Origin: Palsa-189 sp963803735
Lineage (GTDB): Bacteria > Acidobacteriota > Terriglobia > Acidiferrales > UBA7541
Direction: 5' to 3'
DNA length: 64,000 nucleotides
Assembly: GCA_963803735.1 (NCBI GenBank)
Contig: CAWDNV010000001.1
Coordinates: 62,001-126,000, forward strand
The notes under the pieces were generated by a model that saw nothing but the letters and a program-made list of their open reading frames with translations, had not been told where the DNA came from and searched no databases. Of this stretch, positions 25,394 through 36,065 are shown in pieces (the stretch's first letter is position 1; each line of letters begins with the position of its first letter). Position numbers and translations under genes: made by a program.

Positions 25394-25779
25394 AACTTTT
25401 ACTCGATACCCATATCTGGCTGTGGAGCCTGGGAGAGCCGAAACGGCTTTCAGGGCGCGTGCAGGGTGAATTAAAAGACCCGAATAATGAACTGTGGCTT
25501 TCTTCAGTGAGTACATGGGAGGCGCTGCTTTTGCAAGCCAGAGGCCGGATACACGTGCAGGGCAGCGTGCGAGAGTGGATTACCAAAGCAATGTCACATT
25601 TTCGCGAAGCACCGTTGACCCGCGAAATAGTGGTTGCAGCACAGGAACTGCCCTTTCAGCATGCTGATCCCGCAGATCGCTTCCTGGCTGCTACGGCGGA
25701 AATCTTAAATCTAACTTTGGTAACTGCAGACCACCGCCTGCTAGGCCTGGGAAATATTTCTACACTGGCAAACCGCTGA
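25390..25779 (+). CDS. vapC: PIN-domain toxin (VapC family)
   Basis: A GTG start at 25390 overlaps the antitoxin stop. The 129-residue protein shows the PIN acidic residues: Asp in LLLDTHIWLWSL, Glu in SSVSTWEALLLQ, and the pair in QHADPADRFLAATAE, with LVTADHRL near the end. PIN toxins are Mg-dependent ribonucleases that cleave tRNA or other RNAs. With the Phd-like gene it makes a complete type II toxin-antitoxin module; the symbol denotes family only. Confidence 0.9.
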   Translation: MKLLLDTHIWLWSLGEPKRLSGRVQGELKDPNNELWLSSVSTWEALLLQARGRIHVQGSVREWITKAMSHFREAPLTREIVVAAQELPFQHADPADRFLAATAEILNLTLVTADHRLLGLGNISTLANR

Positions 25780-25838
25780 TTTTTTTGGCTTACCGAAGAA
25801 ATTCAAATCAGCAAAATATCCGTTGAACTTACGTTCGA

Positions 25839-26504
25839 TCAGCGGCGGTCGGCGGCGGCGTGGCGGACGTCATGGCCTTCGACCATGTAGATGACGTCTT
25901 CGGCGATGTTGGTGGCGTGATCGGCGACGCGTTCCAGGTTTTTGGCGACGAGGATCAGTTCGAAGGCCTGAAAGACGACTGCCGAATCGCCCATCATGTA
26001 ACTTAGCAATTCGCGGAAAATTTGATCGCGGAGGTTATCCACCTGATCGTCGCGGACAAGTACGGAACGAGCCAGGGTGAGGTCGCGGCGGACAACAGCG
26101 TTCAAACTATCGCGAACCATTCCTTCGGCAAGTTCGCTCATGCGGGGCAGATCGACGTACGGCTTCACGCGTGGATGACGCAGGATGCGCTGTGAAGATT
26201 GGGCGATATTGACGGCCTGATCGCCGATGCGTTCAAGGTCGTTATTTATACGCGAGATAGAGAGTACGAAGCGCAGATCGGCAGCCATCAATTGATGGAG
26301 CGCAAGCAACTGCATGACGCGATCGTCAATTTCCATCTGGAGCTCATTGATGGCCGGCTCTTCTTCCAGAACGGCTTCGGCCAATGAGGCATCCACATCC
26401 AGCACGGAATGGATCGCCTGATGGACCGCGCGCTCGGCAAGGCTGCCCATCCACAGGAGCCTTTCCTTCAGCCCATTCAGCTCGATTTCAAAATGTCGTT
26501 CCAT
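25839..26504 (-). CDS. phoU: Phosphate signalling protein PhoU (first copy)
   Basis: This 221-residue all-helical protein has the two PhoU repeats, each with the metal-binding E/D-rich motif: RINNDLERIGDQAVNIAQ in the first and VAKNLERVADHATNIAEDVI in the second. PhoU couples the Pst transporter to PhoR and keeps the regulon off when phosphate is ample. It is the last gene of pstS-pstC-pstA-pstB-phoU, the usual position. A second phoU lies at 32699. Confidence 0.95.
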   Translation of the reverse strand: MERHFEIELNGLKERLLWMGSLAERAVHQAIHSVLDVDASLAEAVLEEEPAINELQMEIDDRVMQLLALHQLMAADLRFVLSISRINNDLERIGDQAVNIAQSSQRILRHPRVKPYVDLPRMSELAEGMVRDSLNAVVRRDLTLARSVLVRDDQVDNLRDQIFRELLSYMMGDSAVVFQAFELILVAKNLERVADHATNIAEDVIYMVEGHDVRHAAADRR

Positions 26505-26552
26505 GGTCTCCGCCTCTTAGATGCCCACCGTGACAAGCCGGCCCAAGTCTCC

Positions 26553-27432
26553 TCATCCGAAGCGGCCGGTGATGTAAGCCTCAGTGCGCGGGTCCGAAGG
26601 AGTAGTGAAGAGCTGTGGCGTCGGTCTGAACTCAATCAACTCGCCATTGAGCAGGAAGGCGGTAGTGTCGCTGACACGCGCGGCCTGCTGCATGTTGTGG
26701 GTGACGATGACCAGGGTGCAATTCTGCTTCAGATGGAATAGCAACTCCTCGATCTTGGCGGTATTGACAGGATCAAGTGCCGAGCACGGTTCGTCGAGGA
26801 GGAGCACTTCGGGATCCACGGCCAGCGCACGCGCAATGCACAGCCGTTGCTGTTGCCCGCCAGAGAGCGCATACGCGGATTTGTGCAACTGATCCTTGAC
26901 CTCGTCCCAGAGGGCGGCACGGCGCAGGCTATGTTCTACAGCTTCGGAGAGATGGCCATGGCTAGCGGCAGGGAGTCCATTAATTCGCAAGCCGTACGCG
27001 ACATTTTCAAAGATGGATTTGGGAAAGGGGTTGGGCCGCTGAAAGACCATGCCGATGCGGCGGCGGAGGTTGCGTAACGTCTTGCGCGAATATGTCTTCG
27101 CCGTCGAGCAGAATCTCTCCAACGAGACGGGTGCCGCGCACGGTCTCGTGCATACGGTTGAAAGTACGGATCAGGGTTGATTTGCCGCAGCCCGAAGGAC
27201 CGATGAGCGCAGTCACGCGATTGGCAGTGACTTGCAGGCTGATGGAATGCAGGGCGTGGAGCTTGCCATAGTAGAAGTCGACATTGCGAATCTGCATCCG
27301 CAGCGGCGACTCAAGAACCGTCTGCGAACCACTGGGCGTAGGCGGTTTGAGAACAGTCTCCATGGCTCCCACCACCGAATTTTCTGAGGATTCCGGTCTA
27401 TTGTAAGCAGCTTTGGCTGAAGTCTGGGCCAT
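26553..27432 (-). pseudogene. pstB: Phosphate ABC transporter ATP-binding protein PstB, frameshifted
   Basis: Two frames together encode PstB of about 292 residues. The first (from ATG 27432) carries Walker A (GPSGCGKSTLIRTFNRMHE) and GEILLDGEDIFAQDVTQ. The second carries the Q-loop MVFQRPNPFPKSIFENVAYG, the signature LSGGQQQRLCIARALAV, Walker B VLLLDEPCSALDP and the switch His VIVTHNMQQA. The join lies at GG 27068-27069 (plus strand); deleting one base restores DVTQLRRRIGMVFQRP. All other pst genes are intact, so a sequence error or very recent mutation is more likely than decay. As written the Pst transporter would lack its ATPase. Confidence 0.92.
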
Positions 27433-27434
27433 AT

Positions 27435-28280
27435 CTACGACCTTTGCGGGGACGCTCCGCGCGAGAGCAGCGTCCTGACAACAATATTAGTGACCAGCAC
27501 CAGCCCAAGCAAAACAAGGCCCGCGGCCCACGCCTGCCGGTGCCAGTCCTCATAAGGTCCGACGGCGTAGGTATAAATCATAACAGGCAAAGAAGCGATC
27601 GGTTGGCTCCAGCCCGGGCTCCAAAAGCGGTTGCCGAAGGCGGTGAAGAGCAAAGGCGCGGTCTCGCCGGCAACGCGGGCGAGTGCTAACAAAGCGGCGG
27701 TCATTATGCCGCGTGAAGCGGCAGGCAGAACGACGCTGGAGATGGTCCGCCATTTGCTAGCACCGAGGGCCATAGCGCCTTCGCGCATGGAGCGCGGAAC
27801 GGCGTGCAGGAATTCCTCGGTGCTGCGAAGCACGATTGGAATCATCATCACGCCAAGGGCAAACCCTCCGGCCAAGGTGGAAAAGTGGTGAACCGGCATG
27901 ACGACCAACGCGTACGCAAAGATCCCGATAACGATCGAAGGCACCCCATTCAGCAAATCGGCCGTGTATCGGACCACAAAAGGGACGGCATGGCCGCCGA
28001 ACTCGGCCAAGTACACGCCACCCAGCAATCCGACAGGAATGCCGAAGAGCGCCGCCAGGAACAGGAGCTTACCGGAGCCGACGATGGCATTGGCCATGCC
28101 GCCGCCGGTTTCTCCGACAGGCTTGGGCAGCTTGGTGAAGAAGTCCCAATTCACGTCTCTGCCGCCGTGGTACACGAGATATCCGAGAATAAAGAAGAGG
28201 ACCGAGACGGCCACGAGCGCGCAAAGGCCGGTCAGGCTGAGCATGACGATATTTACCGACTTGCGCCAAAGCAGGCTCAT
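27435..28280 (-). CDS. pstA: Phosphate ABC transporter permease PstA
   Basis: This 281-residue permease has about six hydrophobic helices. Family segments include LVYHGGRDVNWDFFTKLPKP, GGMANAIVGSG, FGIPVGLLGGVYLAEF, the coupling-loop region EGAMALGASKWRTI and GETAPLLFTAFGN. With PstC it forms the inner-membrane channel for phosphate. It overlaps pstC by 4 bases and ends 2 bases before pstB, so translation is coupled. Confidence 0.96.
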   Translation of the reverse strand: MSLLWRKSVNIVMLSLTGLCALVAVSVLFFILGYLVYHGGRDVNWDFFTKLPKPVGETGGGMANAIVGSGKLLFLAALFGIPVGLLGGVYLAEFGGHAVPFVVRYTADLLNGVPSIVIGIFAYALVVMPVHHFSTLAGGFALGVMMIPIVLRSTEEFLHAVPRSMREGAMALGASKWRTISSVVLPAASRGIMTAALLALARVAGETAPLLFTAFGNRFWSPGWSQPIASLPVMIYTYAVGPYEDWHRQAWAAGLVLLGLVLVTNIVVRTLLSRGASPQRS

Positions 28281-29263
28281 GTGCGCTCCGCAGTGCCGCG
28301 CCCGGTGGTCAAGACTATCAGCAAGCGCGCCAAGCCATTGAGCACGAAGGTAAGCAGAAAGAGCACCAAGCCCAGTTCGACGAGCGCACTGAGATAGAGA
28401 TTGCCGGTGGCCTCGCTGAATTCATTGGCCAGGACCGCGGCGATGGAATAACCGGGAGAGAAAAGCGAGGGCGAGATGGTCGGATTATTGCCGATGACCA
28501 TAGTCACAGCCATCGTTTCGCCAAGGGCACGGGCGAGCGCGAGAAAGATCGATCCCATGATGCCGGTGCGCGCGTAAGGAACTACGGCCCTCCAAGTGGC
28601 TTCCCAACGCGTGGCGCCCAGAGCCAAAGCCGCTTCGCGCTGGTCCCCGGGGACGGCCAACAAGACTTCACGGGAGACAGAAATGATGAAGGGAACGATC
28701 ATAATGGCGAGCACCAGACCCGCCGTCAACAATCCAATACCGTACGCCGGGCCTCGAAACAGGGGGGTAAATCCCAGAATGCGCTTCAGAGCAGGTTGAA
28801 TTTCCGTGCGCATGAGCGGCACGAGAATGAAGACCCCGAGCAGACCATAGATGACGCTGGGAACGGCGGCGAGCAGATCGATCAAGAAGGTGAGATTATC
28901 CGAGAGGCGCCGAGGCGCCAGTTCCGCAAGAAAAATAGCCGCACCGAGTCCGATGGGAACGGCGATCAATAAGCCAAGGGCCGACGTAACCAGTGTCCCA
29001 TAGACGAAAGTCAGCGCACCAAACTGACCCGCCACGGGATCCCAGGTAGTGTTCCAGAAAAAGCTCAGTCCGAAGCGATGTCTGGCCTGGGCGGAATTTG
29101 TCCAAAGCTGATAGACCAGCAACACTGCAATCAAAACTACGACGAGCGCGAAGACGAGAGTGATCAGGCGGGCAATTTCGTCGGCGCTGCGCGCTCGGCG
29201 GATTAGCGCGCGCGGGCCCCAAGGGAGACCCGCCGCGGCGGCTGTGCTGGGCGCAGTTGCCAT
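28277..29263 (-). CDS. pstC: Phosphate ABC transporter permease PstC
   Basis: This 328-residue permease begins with a cytoplasmic tail and has about six membrane helices. Typical segments are FFWNTTWDPVAGQFGALTFV, IAVPIGLGAAIFLAEL, IDLLAAVPSVIYGLLGVFIL, REAALALGATRWEATWRAVV (the EAA-like loop contacting PstB) and RALGETMAVTMVIGNNP. ATG 29263 lies 17 bases after the pstS stop. Confidence 0.96.
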   Translation of the reverse strand: MATAPSTAAAAGLPWGPRALIRRARSADEIARLITLVFALVVVLIAVLLVYQLWTNSAQARHRFGLSFFWNTTWDPVAGQFGALTFVYGTLVTSALGLLIAVPIGLGAAIFLAELAPRRLSDNLTFLIDLLAAVPSVIYGLLGVFILVPLMRTEIQPALKRILGFTPLFRGPAYGIGLLTAGLVLAIMIVPFIISVSREVLLAVPGDQREAALALGATRWEATWRAVVPYARTGIMGSIFLALARALGETMAVTMVIGNNPTISPSLFSPGYSIAAVLANEFSEATGNLYLSALVELGLVLFLLTFVLNGLARLLIVLTTGRGTAERT

Positions 29264-29279
29264 TTCATGAGGCTGGCGC

Positions 29280-30293
29280 TTATTGAATCAGGGCGATAGC
29301 CTTTTGCTCCTTCGCCACGACTTCTTTCGGTAGTTTGGCATAAGCCAAGGGTTCGCAGAATTGCTGACCGGAGGTCAGCATCCATGTGAGGAAATCCTTG
29401 ATCGCAGTTTTCTTGGCAGGATCCTGGATTTGTGCCGGAATCAGCAGCCAAGTGAAGCTGGAGATCGGATAAGCCTCTTTTCCGGGAGGGTTCGTGATGG
29501 AGACGCGGAAATCCTCCGGCATAGACTTGGCCGCACCTGCGGCGGCGGCAGACACACCGGCCAAACTTGCCTTGACGAATTCGCCGGCTGCATTCTTAAC
29601 CGTGCCGTAGGAGATACTGTTCTGCACGGCATAGATTAATTCGATATAACCGAGCGAGTTCGGCGTTTGTTTGATCAGACCGGCAACGCCCTCATTACCC
29701 TTGCCTCCCAAACCGACCGGCCAATTGACGGAGGTGTTCTTCCCAACCTTGCTTTGCCATTCGGGGCTGACCTTCGAAAGATAATCGGTCCAGATGTACG
29801 TGGTACCGCTACCATCGGAACGGTGCACGACCACGATATCTTCGGCAGGAAGCTTAATGCCAGGGTTGGGGCCGGCTATGGCGGGGTCATTCCACTTAGT
29901 AACTTTCCCGAGAAAAATTCCAGCGAGCGCCTCGGGGGTGAACTTTAGTTCCACAGTGACGCCAGGAATATTGTAGCTGGGCACGTCGGCCCCAAGGACC
30001 GTAGGGAAGTGGAGGACCTTGAAGCCAGCCTGTTGGAGCTGCTCGTCTGTCATCGGACCGTCGGAGGCACCGAAATCAACCGTTTTATCCAGAAGCTGGC
30101 GGATTCCTCCGCCCGACCCGATGGACTGGTAATTGATCTGAATATTGGGATGCAGCTTATGGTACTCGTCAAACCACTTAGAATAAATGGGATAGGGAAA
30201 TGTTGCGCCCGCCGCATTGATATTCTGGGCCCAAGCCGGGGCCGCCGCCAGCATCGCCAATAGAGCGAAGGCGAATAGCTTACGCATATTCAT
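29280..30293 (-). CDS. pstS: Phosphate-binding protein PstS
   Basis: The preferred start is ATG 30293; ATGs at 30302 and 30287 are alternatives, and GAAAGAG at about 30303-30309 best serves 30293. A signal peptide (MRKLFAFALLAMLAAAPAWA) is followed by NINAAGATFPYPIYSKWFDE and a phosphate-site segment SIGSGGGIRQLLDKTVDFGA. The second lobe has VHRSDGSGTTYIWTDYLSKV. It captures phosphate in the periplasm for PstCAB. It heads the operon behind a PHO-box-like array at 30333-30359. Confidence 0.96.
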   Translation of the reverse strand: MNMRKLFAFALLAMLAAAPAWAQNINAAGATFPYPIYSKWFDEYHKLHPNIQINYQSIGSGGGIRQLLDKTVDFGASDGPMTDEQLQQAGFKVLHFPTVLGADVPSYNIPGVTVELKFTPEALAGIFLGKVTKWNDPAIAGPNPGIKLPAEDIVVVHRSDGSGTTYIWTDYLSKVSPEWQSKVGKNTSVNWPVGLGGKGNEGVAGLIKQTPNSLGYIELIYAVQNSISYGTVKNAAGEFVKASLAGVSAAAAGAAKSMPEDFRVSITNPPGKEAYPISSFTWLLIPAQIQDPAKKTAIKDFLTWMLTSGQQFCEPLAYAKLPKEVVAKEQKAIALIQ

Positions 30294-30332
30294 ATAAGTC
30301 ATCTCTTTCTAGAGTGTTGTCGCTCACTCTGT

Positions 30333-30359
30333 GTTACTGGACTGTTACGTTATTGTTAC
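30333..30359 (-). promoter_or_regulatory. PHO box array upstream of pstS
   Basis: Three GTTAC half-sites (GTAAC on the transcribed-gene strand) lie at 30333, 30344 and 30355, exactly 11 bp apart. This is the spacing of tandem PhoB-binding half-sites. The array ends about 40 bases before the pstS start, so it should overlap or flank the promoter. Confidence 0.75.
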
Positions 30360-30529
30360 AGCCGTGTGAATTCGCCATTCCTATTTGAGCACCGATAAAA
30401 GGTAGCCGAAGGCGGTCAATGTACGTTCAATGTCGCATGAATTCTGCGTGACGGAACGACATGAACCGCCTCCGATTACCTTAAACTTCTGTGAGCTCTT
30501 TCCGATCTGGAGCTCCAAAAATCCTGCGT

Positions 30530-32378
30530 CTAGGGCAGGGTGTAGCGGAGGTCGATGTATGCCATACCCAGGTGTGCATTCTTGGGAGCGCCGGCTGCGA
30601 CGACCCAAGGCGCACGGCTGAGGTAAGAGAACTGAGTAATGAGCGAGAGCGCTCCGTAATTCGGATTTCTCCAGAAAGTTGGGATGAAACCGATGGTGGG
30701 CTCTTGAACGCTTCTGTTATTGGAGTTAGACGAACCAGGGAAGCCATAGCCGCATGGCGATTTGCCGGTAGCGCCACATCCTGTAAGAGAGTAATTCCTT
30801 CCGATGTAGACGTAGCCGTAATAGCCGTAGACCATGAACTTGGGGGTGGTTTGGTATTCAATGCCCGCAATTCCGGCGTCGGAATGGACGGGCGAAAGAC
30901 CAAGAGTACTGCTTGCATTGGGTGCCGGCGTTACGATGAAATCAGGAACGTTGGTGTTGCCGATCTCGCGACCGCCACCGGCGCTATAGAAAGCCGTTTC
31001 GAAGATCTTGAAATTTTTGAAGATCTCGAAATTGCTGTTAAAAGAGCCGGCGGCGCCGTGAATGGTGGTGTTTCCAAGATTGGTCGTTCCATTAAAGCTG
31101 TTGATCCTGAACGTGCGGAAGAGACCATAAGCTTCCAGGTGGATAGCGTGGCCGGCGGGGTTCGGATCGAACGCTATTTTCGCGATTACGTCAGGAGCGA
31201 CATCAGGAGTCGCAAGGGAGTTCGTCGCCGCACCCGCTTGGCCGCTGGTAGCACCAAGAGCCGTACTATTGAGGCTCGTGCCGATGTTGACCTGCGAATC
31301 GTTGAAGGCGATCGGAGTGGTCGGAAAAGTCACCGCGTTGCCGGTATATTGCTGGGGATTTTCGATTCCGAAACCGACAGCTAGTTTATTGCTGGGGTGG
31401 AGGATGAAACGGAACTGGGCCGTACGCTCCCAAGTTAGGCCCACATTATAATTTGTGTCCATGTCCTGCGTATTGAAGACGTCCGCAGGCATAACAGCTA
31501 TACCGATTCGGCTGGGTGTGACCATGCTCCAGTTTTGCCCGCCGAGAATTTCCCACTTACCTCGGCGATAGTCGACAAAATAGAGGCGTGAGCGCAGGGT
31601 GTTGGAATTGCTGGTGACGTTCAGATTGTCGTTGGTGAAGCCCAGGAAGTCAGCCTCGACATAGCCAATAACCGCTCCGCCCGCTACTGTCGAATCGACT
31701 CTCAAAGCGATACGCGAGTTTTGTATGCTGAAGTGGTCTTCTGTCAGGGCTCCGAGGGGGAGGGCATTGTTGTACGGGATAGAGTTAAACGAGCTTCCGA
31801 TGCCGCTACCCATATCCTTAGTGCGGAAATAGTTGGTCAAATCCATGAATCCGCCCGGCGTGAATCGGGCACTACCGATGTTGAAGTACAGTGGTGAAGC
31901 AGGCGCAGTCTCAGTTTTCTGCGGCGTTTGAGGCATCGGCGTCGTTGCGGAAGCTACCGGAATGCTCGTGGATGAGGGCGTTGACGTGGGCAGGCTGGAC
32001 CCCGTCGGCAGTGCGGAAACCGAGGTCGGCTGCGATCCGGGAGCTGCCGCTAATTTAGCAGGCGCGGGACTGCCAGTCGTGCAGCCGCTCTTCGAGTAGC
32101 TGCATTTTTTCCTGCTGTTGCTTTAATTGTTCGCTTTGCGCTTGCAACTGCTGAGCCTGATTGAGCAACAGATCGCGGAGTTCCTCGAGTTCGCTCTCTA
32201 CGCTCGTCTTTGCGGGTTCAGCGGAAGCATCCAGCTTTGCAGTGGCATCGGTATTTTTCGCGGACGAATCTGTGGCTTTTTTGGCTGCGGAGCTATCGGG
32301 CCCTGCAGCAATTGCTCTCGGTGCGGCAGGCGAAAAAGCGAGAGCGAGAGCCAGCATACACCCCAAAAATAATCGCAT
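30530..32378 (-). pseudogene. Outer-membrane porin with coiled-coil N-terminus, frameshifted
   Basis: ATG 32378 follows GGAGGAATGA and encodes a signal peptide (LFLGCMLALALAFSPAAP) and a coiled coil (ELEELRDLLLNQAQQLQAQS). The frame stops at TAA 32055-32057, after DWQSRAC. A second frame takes over with TTGSPAPAKLAAAPGSQPTS and a barrel domain: PLYFNIGSARFTPGGFMDLT, NSRIALRVDSTVAGG, WEILGGQNWSMVTPSRIGIA, ending GMAYIDLRYTLP. Removing one base near 32085-32090 would give a continuous ...LEERLTTGSPAPAK. The layout fits Acidobacteria porins related to DcaP-type trimeric channels. A four-half-site PHO box upstream marks it as phosphate-regulated, so phosphate or phosphorylated solutes are likely substrates by inference. 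Confidence 0.8.
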
Positions 32379-32494
32379 TCATTCCTCCATTTGAATTGAG
32401 CGCCAGGTCGCCTTGGAAGCTTAACGGGAAGACTCCGGTTGCGCAGAACGCCCAGCACAAGCGCAAATGACCGGGGCAAAGCTATTCGGAAGAA

Positions 32495-32532
32495 GTAACC
32501 TGTTTGTAACAAACATGTTAATTCTGTGTTAC
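32495..32532 (-). promoter_or_regulatory. Four-half-site PHO box upstream of the porin
   Basis: Half-sites GTAAC (32495), GTAAC (32506), GTTAA (32517) and GTTAC (32528) lie at exact 11-bp steps, covering about 38 bp. This is the longest such array in the window and lies about 120 bases upstream of the porin start. The mixed orientation of the half-sites is unusual; the 11-bp period is the clear feature. Confidence 0.7.
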
Positions 32533-32556
32533 AGGGATTCCTGTATGTGGAAGTCC

Positions 32557-32595
32557 AACAAAACAAAAGGGCCAGCACCAGGGGAGCGCTGGCCC
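32557..32595 (-). terminator. Intrinsic terminator of the second phoU gene
   Basis: On the minus strand GGGCCAGC (32595-32588) pairs with GCTGGCCC (32576-32569) around an 11-base loop, followed by TTTTGTTTTGTT. It lies about 100 bases after the phoU stop and just before the porin PHO box, separating the two units. Confidence 0.8.
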
Positions 32596-32698
32596 AGAGG
32601 GGTACTTGGTTTTGAGGGTCGGCTCTGCTGGACTTGGGCAGAGCCTTGTATCTGCGAGACGGAAACTAACAGTCAGGAATCACAACCGCATCACGACA

Positions 32699-33421
32699 CT
32701 ATGAATTCTCGGTAAATGGGGCAGTTTGCGCGCTCAAATTAGCGACGCGGCCGTGGCGCACGTCAAGGCCGCGCACCCAGAAGATTATGTCTTCCGCAAT
32801 ATTCGTGGCGTGATCGGCTAAACGTTCCAGATAGCGGCTCGCAAGCACGAGTTGAAGATTTGGCGCGACGTCGCCGGGGGACTGCCGCATACCTTCCAGC
32901 AGGCGCTCAAAAATCTCATCGCGATAGCGATCCACCAGATCGTCGCTTTCCAGGACTTCGCCGGCCAAGACTACGTTTTTGAAAATCAACGCGCCCAGGC
33001 TCTTTTTGATCATGGCCCTGACTGCGGCAACCATGGGCTCGAGTTCCGGTGGAGCGGCAACGGCGGGCATCTCGGAAAGAGAGATGATCCGTTCGGCGAG
33101 ATTCACGGCCAGGTCGCCCATACGTTCAAGGTCATTGGTAATTTTGAGAGTGGCGACAACCTGACGAATCTCTTCCGAGGATAGGTCTCCCGACCGGAGC
33201 ATGCGGACCGCATGTTCGTCGATAACGATCTCCATCTCATTAACGCGCGGTTCCATCAGAAATATCTCACTGGGCGATTGCCGGCGGTCGGAGGAGCCAA
33301 TTTGCAGGATGGCTGCCAAAGCGCGATCGACATTTTTTTCCACGCTTCGCGCCATGGAAACCAAGTAGTTCGTAAGAAGTTCAAGGTGAACGGACTGTGT
33401 TGACGGTGCAGGTGCGGCCAT
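32699..33421 (-). CDS. phoU: PhoU family protein (second copy)
   Basis: The start is ATG 33421, since CCGGAG lies about 8 bases upstream; the frame extends 20 codons further without support. The 240-residue helical protein has both PhoU motifs (TLKITNDLERMGDLAVNLAE and LASRYLERLADHATNIAEDI). Its N-terminus and the LMEPRVNEMEIVIDEHAVRM segment differ from the copy at 25839. It follows phoB-phoR on the same strand, has its own PHO-box pair (33506-33521) and its own terminator. It may adapt PhoR specifically, while the other copy serves PstB. Confidence 0.93.
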   Translation of the reverse strand: MAAPAPSTQSVHLELLTNYLVSMARSVEKNVDRALAAILQIGSSDRRQSPSEIFLMEPRVNEMEIVIDEHAVRMLRSGDLSSEEIRQVVATLKITNDLERMGDLAVNLAERIISLSEMPAVAAPPELEPMVAAVRAMIKKSLGALIFKNVVLAGEVLESDDLVDRYRDEIFERLLEGMRQSPGDVAPNLQLVLASRYLERLADHATNIAEDIIFWVRGLDVRHGRVANLSAQTAPFTENS

Positions 33422-33505
33422 TTGGTTTCTCCGGCTTACGCCTAAGGTGCGCGGCGTCATCCTGTGGTGCAGTACGCGCACTTAAGCCAATTTAGGGCTC
33501 CGAAC

Positions 33506-33521
33506 ATTACAGGCCGGTAAC
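33506..33521 (-). promoter_or_regulatory. PHO box pair upstream of the second phoU
   Basis: ATTAC (33506-33510) and GTAAC (33517-33521) are 11 bp apart. They lie between the phoR stop (33549) and the phoU start (33421), suggesting that phoU has a PhoB-dependent promoter besides read-through from phoBR. Confidence 0.5.
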
Positions 33522-33548
33522 AAGGGGATGAATGCTGCGAAAAGTGGC

Positions 33549-35327
<1,779 letters not shown>

Positions 35328-35360
35328 GTGGGGTAACTCCTCTGCTGGACTCTGGTGAGA

Positions 35361-36065
35361 CTAGCTCGGCCGGAATGCAGCAGATTCAAACAAGTAACCT
35401 GCGCCGCGCACCGTCTTCAAATGAACCGGATTTTCGGGATCCATTTCTATTTTTTCGCGCAAGCGCCGAATGTACACGTCAACGCTGCGGGGCGTAACGA
35501 AGCGATCGGTGCCCCAAACAGCGTCGAGTAGCTGATCGCGTGTAAACACGCGGTTGGGACGGGCAGCCAGGTAGTAAATCAGTCGAAATTCAAGCGTGCT
35601 GAGCGTGAGCGCTTTGCCCGCTCGTGAGACGCGATAGGAAGATGGGTCGATCAAGAGACGCCCCACTTCGATGGCGCGCTCGACTTCGCCGGCGGGTTCG
35701 GTGCGGCGGAGCAAGGCTTTTACTCTGGCCGCCAGTTCGCGGGGACTGAAAGGCTTAGTCACGTAATCATCGGCGCCCATTTCAAGTCCAATAACGCGAT
35801 CGGCTTCTTCTCCGCGCGCCGTGAGCATGAGGATGGGCAGGCGATTGAGCGCCGGATCGCGCCGAATCTCTTTGCAGACCTCGAGCCCAGGCATCTTGGG
35901 CAGCATGAGGTCGAGAATCACGAGATCGGGCGCGCTCTTGTGCAATAAGGCCAAACCGGCTGAACCGTCGGCGAGGGCGGTGACCTCGAAACCTTCGTTC
36001 GCCAGGTTGTAGCGCACTAATTCCACGATATCCCGGTCATCTTCAATGATGAGGATACGTTTCAA
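35361..36065 (-). CDS. phoB: Phosphate-regulon response regulator (PhoB, OmpR family)
   Basis: A TTG start at 36065 follows GGAGGC at ideal spacing. The 234-residue protein has a receiver (RILIIEDDRDIVELVRYNLA, phospho-acceptor in LVILDLMLPKMPGLEV, Lys in DDYVTKPFSPREL) and an OmpR-type winged helix (NRVFTRDQLLDAVWGTDRFV, RSVDVYIRRLREKIE). It should bind the 11-bp-spaced sites found at four promoters here. A pair of half-sites (36169-36184) lies upstream of its own gene, fitting autoregulation. Confidence 0.95.
   Translation of the reverse strand: MKRILIIEDDRDIVELVRYNLANEGFEVTALADGSAGLALLHKSAPDLVILDLMLPKMPGLEVCKEIRRDPALNRLPILMLTARGEEADRVIGLEMGADDYVTKPFSPRELAARVKALLRRTEPAGEVERAIEVGRLLIDPSSYRVSRAGKALTLSTLEFRLIYYLAARPNRVFTRDQLLDAVWGTDRFVTPRSVDVYIRRLREKIEMDPENPVHLKTVRGAGYLFESAAFRPS

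Larger units (their letters stand above)
32379..32698. other. Intergenic region: porin promoter and phoU terminator
   Basis: This gap holds the porin ribosome site (GGAGGAATGA), the four-half-site PHO box (32495-32532) and an intrinsic terminator for the second phoU gene (32557-32595). I see no further gene. Confidence 0.6.

Noticed and set aside
3395..27080. Programmed frameshifting in the S46 peptidase and pstB
   Set aside because: No slippery heptamer with a downstream structure is seen, neither family is known for it, and three unrelated genes show the same kind of break, which fits sequence errors better.
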